Notes: generated by a model from the letters alone, not told the origin. A DNA stretch of 26,298 nucleotides from Clostridia bacterium (GCA_900767015.1 CAAFXQ010000282.1:1-26298), one strand, 5' to 3'. Positions 7,754-15,936 are shown, counted from the stretch's first letter. A program made the numbers and translations.

Positions 7754-7782
7754 ATTATACCCTGTATGAAGCTGATTTTCAA
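7754..7782 (-). promoter_or_regulatory. Promoter of the marR-exporter-antiporter operon
   Basis: On the minus strand TTGAAA (7777-7782), 17 bases, then TATAAT (7754-7759). The operator pair begins one base downstream of the -10. The ribosome site follows about 20 bases further on. Confidence 0.8.
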
Positions 7783-8027
7783 TCGTCAAACCGTACAGAT
7801 ATGAGGGAACACAAGTATGTGATTTTGTGCAGGTTTTCATCGAAAATGAATAAAAATACAGGCACATATTTTTCTTTTTAGTCATTAAAATTCAGTGCGG
7901 TTTTCGCCTGATTTCGACGGGTTTTGCGCTTACAATTTTGCACTTAAGCCTATCCCCACTAGAGGTCAGTTTCGGACGTTTTTTTGCTCGTTTTGAGTTT
8001 GAAAACAACACCTGAAAGCCGCAAAAC
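7783..8027. other. Divergent intergenic region, no further element recognised
   Basis: The gene-free stretch 7703-8138 separates the MarR operon from the plus-strand hydrolase gene. Both promoters and the operator are listed separately. In the middle part no open frame with a ribosome site, no strong hairpin and no known riboswitch core was recognised. Confidence 0.4.
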
Positions 8028-8056
8028 TTGACAAGACTGTCACTTTTTGATATAAT
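8028..8056 (+). promoter_or_regulatory. Consensus sigma-A promoter of the cell-wall hydrolase gene
   Basis: Perfect TTGACA (8028-8033), 17 bases, perfect TATAAT (8051-8056). The 5' leader is about 75 bases and carries a small hairpin (TGTGC/GCACA around 8065-8080). Such an ideal promoter predicts strong constitutive expression. Confidence 0.88.
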
Positions 8057-8138
8057 ACTCGACGTTGTGCCAAAAGCACAGCGGTCAACTCCGAATAAAA
8101 CATCAAAAAAACGTGCATATTTTCAGTGAGGTGATTTC

Positions 8139-9680
8139 ATGAAAAAAGCGATTTCAGGCCTTTGCTCAGTTGTAATTATGCTTACTATGGTTGTTTGCTC
8201 GTTCACGGCGTCTGCCGCCTCAACGGAAAGCAACAAACGTGCTGTTTTCGATTTTCTCACCGGGGAGGCAGGCTTCAATTCAGCCGCCGCCTGCGGTATC
8301 ATGGCAAACATTGAACATGAATCAAACTTCGATCCCACAACTGTTGCAAGAGACAGCAACGGACTTATGAGCGGCGGTCTTTGCATGTGGAACGGAGCAA
8401 GATTCAAAAGCCTTCAGAACTATTGCTACAACAACGGCTACAATTATCTGAGCATCAACGGACAGCTTCGGTTTCTCATGCATGAATTGAAAACCGACTA
8501 TTTCAAGCACATTTACAATTATCTCAAAGGGGTCAGCAACAGCTCATCAGGTGCATACAACGCCGGTCACTACTGGTGCTACTACTTTGAAATTCCGAGC
8601 AACCGGGCGTCAAAAGCCTGCGAAAGAGGAAGCAAGGCGTCAAACAAATACTGGCCGGTTTACGGCGGCAAGACCGCTTCAAAAAAGCCGGCGCAATCCG
8701 AGCTGAAGCTCAGCTGTCCGGCGAACGGAAAAACCGTCGATATCGAATCCAAGGTTACCTTCAGCTGGTCCGGCGGCAGTTCATCGGTAAAGAATTTTTA
8801 TCTTTGTCTGAAAAAGCCCGGTCAGGACAGCTACACCAAAATCAGCGTAAACGGCAGTAAAAAATATACGCTCAGCCTCAAAGGCAAAAAGACCGGAACC
8901 TATAAAGCTTATGTTATCGGCAAAAAGGCAGACGGAAGCACAACGGGAAGCGCAAGCAAAACCGTAAGCTTCACCGTCAAGTGTACAGAGCATGATTACG
9001 AAAAGACTTCCGTCAAGAAGCCGACAAAAACCGAAAACGGCTACACCGCCTACAAATGTCAGAAGTGTTCGGCGGTGAAAAAGGTCGCCATTCCGTCTTA
9101 TAACAAGCAGAATCTCAGCAAGACCACCCTCGGCTCACTCAAGGTTTCTTCTGTATCTTCGGGCAAAATCAAGCTGAAGTGGAGCACCGTAAAAGACGCC
9201 GACGGCTATCTGATTTATCGGAAAAACGGCGACAGCTGGAAGCTTGTAAAAGCCGTTGCGGCGAGCTATACGTCGTACACCGTAAGCGGCCTCAAAGCCA
9301 ACTCAGCTTACACGTTTCTTGTAAGAGCCTACGCAGGCTCGGCGACGGACAAAAACAGCCGTGTCGTTTCAGGATACAAAACCGTCAGCGCACGAACGGC
9401 TCCCGCCGCACCTGTATTATCCTCTATCTCCCGTCCCGAAGAGGGTCAGGTTTCCCTTAAATGGAACAAATCAGCCGGAGCGGACGGATATGTTGTCTAT
9501 TACTGCAATACCCTTGACGGGAAATACAAGAAGCTTGCCTGTGTAAAAGGCACAAGCTATACGGCAAAGAAGCTTACCGGCGGAGACTATATTTATTTAA
9601 AAGTCAAAGCATATAACAAGACTTCAGACGGAACATTGTATTCCGATTACAGCAAAATCAAATACGCAAAGGTTCTTTAA
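8139..9680 (+). CDS. Secreted cell-wall hydrolase: phage-tail-type lysozyme domain plus fibronectin III-like repeats
   Basis: 513 residues. A Sec signal peptide (1-26, ending TASA-A) leads into a domain (about 30-175) that resembles the phage tail lysozyme family, with GIMANIEHESNFDP (53-66) containing the likely catalytic Glu59 or Glu61. Next come an Ig-like segment (about 185-282), a short module with paired Cys (HDYE...YKCQKCSAVKK, 285-315), and two fibronectin III-like domains (about 331-420 and 422-513). The protein probably cleaves peptidoglycan outside the cell, with the repeats holding it to the envelope. No sortase or S-layer motif is seen. GAGGTG lies 6 bases before the ATG. It is monocistronic, between its own promoter and terminator. 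Confidence 0.85.
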   Translation: MKKAISGLCSVVIMLTMVVCSFTASAASTESNKRAVFDFLTGEAGFNSAAACGIMANIEHESNFDPTTVARDSNGLMSGGLCMWNGARFKSLQNYCYNNGYNYLSINGQLRFLMHELKTDYFKHIYNYLKGVSNSSSGAYNAGHYWCYYFEIPSNRASKACERGSKASNKYWPVYGGKTASKKPAQSELKLSCPANGKTVDIESKVTFSWSGGSSSVKNFYLCLKKPGQDSYTKISVNGSKKYTLSLKGKKTGTYKAYVIGKKADGSTTGSASKTVSFTVKCTEHDYEKTSVKKPTKTENGYTAYKCQKCSAVKKVAIPSYNKQNLSKTTLGSLKVSSVSSGKIKLKWSTVKDADGYLIYRKNGDSWKLVKAVAASYTSYTVSGLKANSAYTFLVRAYAGSATDKNSRVVSGYKTVSARTAPAAPVLSSISRPEEGQVSLKWNKSAGADGYVVYYCNTLDGKYKKLACVKGTSYTAKKLTGGDYIYLKVKAYNKTSDGTLYSDYSKIKYAKVL

Positions 9681-9688
9681 CCAACAGC

Positions 9689-9716
9689 AAAGCCCCGCTC
9701 AAAGAGCGGGGCTTTG
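9689..9716. terminator. Bidirectional terminator between convergent genes
   Basis: Perfect 12-bp stem (9689-9700 against 9704-9715) with a 3-base loop AAA. The stem ends in TTT on both strands. It lies 8 bases past the hydrolase stop and 52 bases past the stop of the convergent Usp-like gene, so it can serve both. Confidence 0.85.
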
Positions 9717-9767
9717 CCTCAGAGAGAAAAAAATGAAAAAACAAATCGCAAAAGATGAGGTGGCTGC

Positions 9768-10193
9768 TCACCCTTTACAAACTGGCTGGCTGGATTCAAA
9801 GGGGAGGATATTGTATACCTTTTCCCCGTCTATCATACTGATAGGCAATTCGGGCAATAAAAGATGAATCAGTGATATAAAACCGTTGCTGCCCTCGCCC
9901 GGGTAACCTGTTACAAGAAGCATCGGCTTTGTTTTCGCAATATGTGCGGCAACGGTAAGAGTCGGGTCATCGCTGAAATATACCGCCATGTCGCCGCCCG
10001 CACTTTTTGCGTACTGATGAAGTCTGTCTAAGACTTCACAGTTGTTACGGTTGTCAAATCCGTCAATAGGGAGGACTGAAACGACCTCAAGGTCGGCTGT
10101 GTTTTCGTCGGCAATTGTGCGTCCTGCGTCAATGAGCTTTTCGGAAGATTGCTGCGCTGTTACGCACACAAGAACGGTTGCTTTCTCGTCCAT
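9768..10193 (-). CDS. Universal stress protein (UspA)-like protein
   Basis: 141 residues, cytoplasmic. It has the Usp-type alpha/beta order: a first strand ATVLVCVTAQ (5-14), then SEKLIDAGRTIADENTADLEVVSVLP. This beginning resembles the Usp-like domain of KdpD sensor proteins. The C-terminal ATP-binding motif G-x2-G-x9-G-[ST] of classic Usp proteins is not clearly present (only GYPGEGSNGF), so ATP binding is doubtful. GGAGG stands 9 bases before the ATG. It is a single gene with no clear strong promoter seen upstream. Role unknown. Confidence 0.65.
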   Translation of the reverse strand: MDEKATVLVCVTAQQSSEKLIDAGRTIADENTADLEVVSVLPIDGFDNRNNCEVLDRLHQYAKSAGGDMAVYFSDDPTLTVAAHIAKTKPMLLVTGYPGEGSNGFISLIHLLLPELPISMIDGEKVYNILPFESSQPVCKG

Positions 10194-10325
10194 GTCGGCT
10201 GACCTCCTTTTGTGATTTCATCATAATCAAAGTACCTAAAGGCAACTTAAAACCCGACTTTAAATATACTTAAGGAAAAAAATCTAATATTTTGTTCATA
10301 GTATGTTCATTTTGATATGCAAATG

Positions 10326-10354
10326 TTGACAATTTGTCGCTTTTGTTGTATGAT
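10326..10354 (+). promoter_or_regulatory. Promoter of the epimerase-like gene
   Basis: TTGACA (10326-10331), 17 bases, TATGAT (10349-10354), 46 bases before the ATG. Five of six -10 bases match consensus. Confidence 0.8.
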
Positions 10355-10400
10355 GAATCCGTACACTAACGGTTTACGGCCGATATAGGAGGAACAAGAC

Positions 10401-11423
10401 ATGAACGTATTTATGGTAGGCGGAACCGGCCTTCTCGGCTGTGAAGCCGCAATCAGCCTTATCGAAAGAGGGCACAAGGTTACTTCCGTTGCTCTTCCCC
10501 CGCTCCCTGAGGGGGCGCCGATTCCCGAAGAAATGGAAATCATTTTCTGCGACATCAACCAAAAGTCTGACGAAGAACTTGAAGAGCTTTTAAAGGGCAA
10601 CGATGTCTTTATCTTTGCCGCCGGCGTTGACGAAAGAGTAGAATTCCCGGCTCCCGTTCTTGAGTATTATTACAAGTACAATATTGCTCCTCTTGAAAGA
10701 CTTTTCCCGATCTGCAAGAAGGTCGGCGTAAAAAGAGCAGTTGTTCTCGGCTCCTACTTTGCTTACCTTGCAAAGGAAAGACCTGATATGAAGCTTACCG
10801 AAAAGAACAAGTATTTCAAGTCGAGAATCATGCAGGAGGAATGCTGCGAGTCTTTCGCAGACGACAATTTCAGCGTTGCCGTTCTTGAGCTTCCGTATAT
10901 TTTCGGCACGCAGCCGGGCAGAAAGCCCGTCTGGACGATTCTTATCGAGCAGCTTTCTATGATGGACAAATGGCCGTTCACCATGTATCCGAAAGGTGGC
11001 ACCGCCATGCTTACCTGCCGTCAGGTCGGTCAGGCAATCGCAGGCGCCGCCGAGAGACAGAAATCCGGTTTCGAAGCCATTCCCATCGGTATGTACAACA
11101 TGAAGTGGACCGACTTCCTTTCCATCGTTTACGGTGCAAGAGGAATGGGCTGTGACAGAAAGATCGTCGGCGTTCCCCCATGGATGATGAAAATGGGCAT
11201 GATCAAACCTGTCAGAGAGAACAAAAAGAGAAAAATTGACGCCGGTCTCAATCTGTTCTGTCTTCCGTATATTATGGATCTTGACCTGTTCATCAACAAT
11301 GCTTACTGCAAGGCGCTCGGCGTGGAAGAGGATGACATCGAAGCCGCTATTGCCGATTCGATCAGGGTTTCCGAGGCCGCTTTCAAAAAAGAGGTCGAGC
11401 TTCTTGACATGAAAGGCGAATAA
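10401..11423 (+). CDS. NAD(P)-dependent epimerase/dehydratase-like protein (extended SDR fold)
   Basis: 340 residues, cytoplasmic. The N-terminal Rossmann motif GGTGLLG (7-13) marks the extended short-chain dehydrogenase group. A strand-end motif VVLGSYFAYL is at 114-123. The usual catalytic YxxxK is not plain: the best match is Tyr138-FKS-Arg142, with Arg for Lys, so activity may be altered or the family may be an atypical SDR. The C-terminal half is helical and ends in an acidic segment. GGAGG is 8 bases before the ATG. The gene is monocistronic with its own promoter and terminator. Substrate unknown. Confidence 0.85.
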   Translation: MNVFMVGGTGLLGCEAAISLIERGHKVTSVALPPLPEGAPIPEEMEIIFCDINQKSDEELEELLKGNDVFIFAAGVDERVEFPAPVLEYYYKYNIAPLERLFPICKKVGVKRAVVLGSYFAYLAKERPDMKLTEKNKYFKSRIMQEECCESFADDNFSVAVLELPYIFGTQPGRKPVWTILIEQLSMMDKWPFTMYPKGGTAMLTCRQVGQAIAGAAERQKSGFEAIPIGMYNMKWTDFLSIVYGARGMGCDRKIVGVPPWMMKMGMIKPVRENKKRKIDAGLNLFCLPYIMDLDLFINNAYCKALGVEEDDIEAAIADSIRVSEAAFKKEVELLDMKGE

Positions 11424-11451
11424 TCCCTTTTACGGCAACATTCAGCGAAAT

Positions 11452-11489
11452 AAAATCCGCTTGAAGATTCTTCTTCAGGCGGATTTTTT
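11452..11489 (+). terminator. Terminator of the epimerase-like gene
   Basis: AAAATCCGC-T-TGAAG pairs with CTTCAGGCGGATTTT (one G-T pair) and is followed by T on the plus strand. It also faces the convergent gene ending at 11549. Confidence 0.85.
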
Positions 11490-11500
11490 CGGTAAATTCA

Positions 11501-11517
11501 AGGCAACCTCTAAAAAC
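11501..11517. repeat. Copy 1 of a 17-base dispersed repeat
   Basis: AGGCAACCTCTAAAAAC occurs here and, identically and in the same orientation, at 26209-26225. Both copies are intergenic. The flanks differ. It may be the end of a longer dispersed element. Confidence 0.6.
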
Positions 11518-11548
11518 TCAAGGCGTCCGGTTTCGTGCTTTTCCCTTA

Positions 11549-13081
11549 TCAGGTCAAATCCTTGATTCTTCCGTTCCAGAGCTCCATATCCGGACAGCAG
11601 GCAATTCTTGTGCGGAAAATCTTCGAGAACAACGTGCAAAGATACCGTACTATCTTCGAGAAAATATTATCTTTGTGACAGATGCAGGTGCAGTCGCTTA
11701 CATAGTCAGCGCCGCATTCATCGCATTTTCCGTCGCCGTCCGTATCGGTGTGAATTCCGGTAGCCGGAAGTTCGGTTCCGTTTTCAAGCAATACACCGCA
11801 GTCCTTGCAGTACACGTCGCCGGAATAGCCGCTTTGCGAGCAAGTGGCAGCCTTGTATTTCTCTGTCCGTGTATTACCGGTATGATTGTCGGGATTTACG
11901 GGGAGAGTCAGCACCGACTCGTCCCAGAACTCCATATATCCGCCGGGATAATCACCTTTAAGAAGCTTGATACCGCATTCACATACATAATAGGCGGAAA
12001 CGCCCTGTGAAACGCAGGTGGCGGGAGTTTCCTGCACAAGGGTAAAGTCCTTATGCTCATGCTTTTCAAGACTGTTGACAACCAATTCGCTGTTGGCGAT
12101 TTCGTAGCCGGTAATTCCGTCAGCGGAACAGTCATGAGAGGTTTTTCCGTAAACGACCCAATATCTTGCGTAACCGCCGAAATAGTAATAATTATAATCA
12201 ATTCCCTGACTCTTTGCATAGTCACGATACAGACCGTGTACCCTTTCGCCGCTTCCGATACAGCTGTCCGCCGAGCCGTCACAGGTTACCGTCGCATCAA
12301 GCGTCACATAAACATCTCTTTCCGGATTGAGCGGAACAAACGTATCGTTCTCAACCGTTACATTCGAGCAATCCAGTGTTGCCGCCCGTTTGATAAGTCC
12401 GGCTATACCGCCGACGTTGTAGGTTCCTACAACCGTATTGTTTTCCGCTTTGACATTACGGAACGTCAGGTCTGCCGATGTATCGTTGGTAAGGCCTAAA
12501 ATCGTGCCGACCTTACCGTAGCCCGTGACCTTGGAATTTTTCACGGTAATGTTTTCGAAAACCGCTTTTACAACAACGTTGCCGAGGATAACAGCACTGC
12601 CGTTGATGTAAGGCGAGCCCATGACCGCATCTTCAACCGTAAGATCTTTTACCGTAGCATAGTTTGCGGTGGCAATCAGACCGCAATAAAACGGACTGTT
12701 TGACGCAACCGTAACGCTCGGCTGTCTCATCGTATGGCCGTTTCCGTCAAGCGTGAACATTTTCATCTTTTGCTGCGGACGGATTGACGTCAGATCAATC
12801 AGATTCATATCGATATCCGCATTCAGAACAATCTTCGTCACGATTGAGCCGGTCGCATTGGCTAAAGAAACCGCCTTGCAGTAACCGTCTGCTGTATTGA
12901 CGGTCACCGTTGCGCCCTCATCGGACAAAACATAATCGGTTCCCTCAACGGCCGCATTCAGACATTCCGAAAAGCTTGTGCCGGTTACAAGAGAAAACGA
13001 TGTATCCTCTGCCGCCGCTGCGGTCGACATCATACCGAAAACCATAAGGACACAGAGCAATACGGAAACTACTTTTTTCAT
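11549..13081 (-). CDS. Secreted beta-helix-like surface protein with Cys-rich modules and hydrophobic tail
   Basis: 510 residues. Signal peptide 1-24 (ends AAAA-E). Residues about 80-260 carry repeated short strands with GLI/GTILGL/GGIAGLI turns and NITVKNS-type rungs, like a pectate-lyase-type right-handed beta-helix or GLUG repeats of adhesins. Two modules of the form ATC...G...Y-x-C-x2-CG follow (about 353-372 and 411-430), then TDTDGDGKCDECG (445-457), a likely Ca/metal site. The C-terminus has CTCICHK (464-470), an amphipathic stretch NIFSKIVRYLCTLFSKIF (472-489) and CCPDMELW. No LPXTG motif. GGAGG stands 9 bases before the ATG. Substrate or partner unknown; it could be an adhesin or a carbohydrate-binding protein. 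Confidence 0.8.
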   Translation of the reverse strand: MKKVVSVLLCVLMVFGMMSTAAAAEDTSFSLVTGTSFSECLNAAVEGTDYVLSDEGATVTVNTADGYCKAVSLANATGSIVTKIVLNADIDMNLIDLTSIRPQQKMKMFTLDGNGHTMRQPSVTVASNSPFYCGLIATANYATVKDLTVEDAVMGSPYINGSAVILGNVVVKAVFENITVKNSKVTGYGKVGTILGLTNDTSADLTFRNVKAENNTVVGTYNVGGIAGLIKRAATLDCSNVTVENDTFVPLNPERDVYVTLDATVTCDGSADSCIGSGERVHGLYRDYAKSQGIDYNYYYFGGYARYWVVYGKTSHDCSADGITGYEIANSELVVNSLEKHEHKDFTLVQETPATCVSQGVSAYYVCECGIKLLKGDYPGGYMEFWDESVLTLPVNPDNHTGNTRTEKYKAATCSQSGYSGDVYCKDCGVLLENGTELPATGIHTDTDGDGKCDECGADYVSDCTCICHKDNIFSKIVRYLCTLFSKIFRTRIACCPDMELWNGRIKDLT

Positions 13082-13110
13082 TAAATTGTACCTCCTGAAA
13101 TTTTTGTTTC

Positions 13111-13138
13111 ATTATATTGTTTTTTCGACAAAAGTCAA
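13111..13138 (-). promoter_or_regulatory. Promoter of the secreted surface protein
   Basis: On the minus strand TTGACT (13133-13138), 16 bases, TATAAT (13111-13116), 29 bases before the ATG. The string GTTGACTTTTG around the -35 (13129-13139) is identical to that of the 40-residue peptide promoter. Confidence 0.8.
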
Positions 13139-13210
13139 CCGTTTTGTCTGAAATATTACCAAATTATGAAATTTCAGCCTTTTGTTTAATTCTCATGCAA
13201 AGGAAGCAAG

Positions 13211-13249
13211 ACAGCCGGGCGATTTGCACAAATCACCCGGCTGTTTTTT
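13211..13249 (+). terminator. Strong terminator hairpin without a plus-strand gene
   Basis: ACAGCCGGGCGATTT, loop GCAC, AAATCACCCGGCTGT (one G-T pair), then a run of T on the plus strand. Both neighbours run on the minus strand: the kinase ends 50 bases to the right and the secreted protein gene starts to the left. On the minus strand the hairpin lacks a T run, so it may only weakly end the kinase transcript. Confidence 0.6.
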
Positions 13250-13299
13250 TGACTTATTCAACAGTTTCTTTCTGCTTTATCTTTTTGATATGCTGTTTT

Positions 13300-15936
13300 T
13301 CACGCAAGTCGAAAGCTTACCGAAGCGGTGAACGTGTCGCCCGCTATGTCAAGCCCGAGCGTTCCGCCCTGAAGCTCGGTCAGGCTTTTCGCAATCGACA
13401 GTCCGAGACCGCTTCCCTCGCTTGAACGGGATTCGTCCCCTCTGACGAAGCGTGCGGTAAGCTCGCTTGCCGGAATGTTCAGCGCATTTTCCGAAACGTT
13501 GCGAAGCGTGATGTCGCCGCTTTGCGTACTCCTTGACACCGTGACGTACACTCTCGTTCCGGGCATGGCATACTTTTTGATGTTGCAGAAAAGATTGTCA
13601 AGCACCCGGTAGCAAAGCTTGCTGTCCGCAAGAATCAGAACGTCCTCCGTTTTTTCATCAAGGACAAGCTTCAGATTCCGGCTTTCGAATTCGTCGGCGT
13701 ATTCACCGCAAAGCTGTCTTGTCAGCTCGTTGAGGCTGACTTGAATCAGTTCAACGTTGATACTGCCCGTTGAAGCCTTGGACGCTTCGACGAGGTCTTC
13801 AATCAGCTTCTTAAGTTTTGCACTCTTTTCGCCTAAGACCTGAATATAGCCTCTTGCCGTTTCGTCCTGAATGTCACAGTGCGAAAGCAAGTCCGTATAG
13901 TTGATAATCGACGTCAGCGGCGTTTTCAGATCATGTGACACATTCGTAATCAGTTCGGTTTTTGTCCGCTGTTCCCGGACGGCGTTTTCAACGGCAACCT
14001 TCAGTCCGTCCCGCAGTGCGTTGACGTCCTCGGCGTACTTTTTAACGGTGCCGTTCATACCGGCGGTATCCACCGTCACGGAATAATTGCCGTTGCGGAT
14101 TTCGTTCAACGCATAGAAAATCTTGCGAAGCGAAGTGAAATACCGGAACGCATAAATCACACAGTAAACGTCATAGCCTAAAAGTGCAAGCGTAAGCGGG
14201 GCACATAAAATAAACACGTCATGAAGCAGGAGAATCAGCAGGATACCGACAATGTTCGGTAAAGCCAGATAAAGGCCGGCTTTTCTCGTAACGTCTTTCA
14301 CAATGTCCCGGTAAACAGGCGGCTGAGCGTCTTTTTTCGCCTTGTATTTTTTAATCGGGCCGGCAATTTTTCCGAAAATCCATACGATAAACAGATTTTT
14401 AACAAGCGTATGGTTTTTGATGTGCCGTGAAAGATACATCAGCAGGTCAATCAGCAGTGCGGCTATCAGTCCGGCAAGCAACGACAGCAGGATTGCACCC
14501 GGCTGATTTCTTCCGAAAAAGCCGACACAGCGTGCGTCTATCGCAGCACCTACAAACAGGGTTCCGAGCCAAATAAGACCGCATATCAATCCGCCGTTGA
14601 TTGCAATTCTCAAAAGCGTAAAGATTTTATCCGTTTTCATCATGTGCACTTGTCCGTCAATGCCGTTTCTGCCGGCGGTGACAACAAGGACGACCGTGCA
14701 GGCGATAAAGCCCAAAAGACAGATAATAACAATCGCAAAAGCGGCGTTTGCCGAAGAAGAAAAGCTTTCATAGCTTTCGGGAATCGAGCTGAAAGCGTCC
14801 TCTCCGCCGCTGAGCGTTTCATCAAAGGCAAGGTACATTCTGTAATCGCCGAGAAGCGCTTCGTCTAATTTGTCATCATCAAAGGAAAACCTTATAACCG
14901 AACGGTTCTGTTCCGGGACAAGGTGTCCGTTCGCCCATTCCCCGGAGCTGAAATCGTAAGAAGCATAATAACCGTAGGAACGAAGCACATCTTCCACCGT
15001 TTTTTCATCGGGCTTTTCCGGAAGATTGGTAAAGATTTCACCGGTCTTTTTGTTGAAAAGAGCAAAATACATATTTTTGTATTCACTCAGTGCACTTTTT
15101 TCCCGCTGAGCCGAATTGGCAAAATAGGAATAACTGTCGTAGTTTTCAAACTCCAAATCTCCGGACAGATAGGAAACCGTATTTTCCGGCTCGACCGTCA
15201 GCGCATACCAGCCGTCAAAATATTCGCCGTCACACTGTGCGTTGCAGATATACACGGCGGTGTCGCTGTTTTTCGGAAGCTTTGATTTGAGCGAGGAGGG
15301 AAGAGCCGTTTCAATACAATTATAAGATCCCATTTCATCGTCACGGTAATAGGTTCCCGTAAACGTCGTCGACACAATCGGGGTCGTGACGTCATCGGGC
15401 ATATGGGTCGTGGCGACCTCATCGTCATCGTCAAGGTATTCCTCTTCGTCAATAAAACAGCCCTCCACATAGTCAAATAGCAGGCCGTGATATTTCAAAG
15501 AGCAGTCGCTGATTTTCTCAAGACGGAAACAGTCCTGAAAATACCGGTCAAAAAAGCTGTAATACGAAAGTCCCTGTAACTCGTCAACCATGCTCTTGCC
15601 CGCCGCTTTCTCCACCGATTTGCGGTAGGCTTCGTATGCCTTTTCGCTTCCGTCCCCGAACACAACGCAGGAAGTAACCGCTGTCGAGATGAAAGCCTGT
15701 TTTTCACGGGCAAACTGGTCGCTTTCGGTCAGCCGGAAATCTCTCCCGAATTGAAGATAATCCGAAACGCAGTCCTGCGCCGCATAATACAAATAACGTC
15801 CGCTTTCCGTCCGGGCACTTTCCATGACGGTAACCACAAAATTATACCCGGTCAGAAACCCCGTGAAAACAAATACAACGGCAAGAAGAAAACAGACGGT
15901 TTTAATGATTACTGATTTTTTCGATTTTGTAGCCAA
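13300..15936 (-). CDS. Membrane sensor histidine kinase
   Basis: 878 residues. One N-terminal helix (about 9-32), a large extracytoplasmic region (about 33-400) with an acidic and Thr-rich stretch (LDDDDEVATTHMPDDVTT), then a cluster of five or six membrane helices (about 403-605). A coiled linker leads to the HisKA domain (His668 in VSHDLKTP) and the HATPase domain, with an N box around 782 (LDNLFCNIKKY) and GSGLGLSIAK around 844. It autophosphorylates and passes the phosphate to the regulator encoded just upstream. Start is TTG at 15936: AGGTGG is 9 bases upstream, and later starts would remove the first helix. The gene overlaps the regulator gene by 35 bases, indicating tight coupling. The signal is unknown. 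Confidence 0.93.
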   Translation of the reverse strand: MATKSKKSVIIKTVCFLLAVVFVFTGFLTGYNFVVTVMESARTESGRYLYYAAQDCVSDYLQFGRDFRLTESDQFAREKQAFISTAVTSCVVFGDGSEKAYEAYRKSVEKAAGKSMVDELQGLSYYSFFDRYFQDCFRLEKISDCSLKYHGLLFDYVEGCFIDEEEYLDDDDEVATTHMPDDVTTPIVSTTFTGTYYRDDEMGSYNCIETALPSSLKSKLPKNSDTAVYICNAQCDGEYFDGWYALTVEPENTVSYLSGDLEFENYDSYSYFANSAQREKSALSEYKNMYFALFNKKTGEIFTNLPEKPDEKTVEDVLRSYGYYASYDFSSGEWANGHLVPEQNRSVIRFSFDDDKLDEALLGDYRMYLAFDETLSGGEDAFSSIPESYESFSSSANAAFAIVIICLLGFIACTVVLVVTAGRNGIDGQVHMMKTDKIFTLLRIAINGGLICGLIWLGTLFVGAAIDARCVGFFGRNQPGAILLSLLAGLIAALLIDLLMYLSRHIKNHTLVKNLFIVWIFGKIAGPIKKYKAKKDAQPPVYRDIVKDVTRKAGLYLALPNIVGILLILLLHDVFILCAPLTLALLGYDVYCVIYAFRYFTSLRKIFYALNEIRNGNYSVTVDTAGMNGTVKKYAEDVNALRDGLKVAVENAVREQRTKTELITNVSHDLKTPLTSIINYTDLLSHCDIQDETARGYIQVLGEKSAKLKKLIEDLVEASKASTGSINVELIQVSLNELTRQLCGEYADEFESRNLKLVLDEKTEDVLILADSKLCYRVLDNLFCNIKKYAMPGTRVYVTVSRSTQSGDITLRNVSENALNIPASELTARFVRGDESRSSEGSGLGLSIAKSLTELQGGTLGLDIAGDTFTASVSFRLA

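Noticed and set aside
7703..7885. Extended N-terminus of the MarR frame up to 7885
   Set aside because: It would be translated across the promoter and operator; the GTG at 7702 has an ideal ribosome site.
8057..8138. Hairpin in the leader of the cell-wall hydrolase gene as a riboswitch
   Set aside because: The leader is only about 80 bases, with one 5-bp hairpin and no terminator or known aptamer core.
10233..10252. Third copy of the dispersed repeat (aggcaacttaaaac)
   Set aside because: It lacks the central bases ctc and matches only 13 scattered bases in AT-rich DNA; chance is likely.
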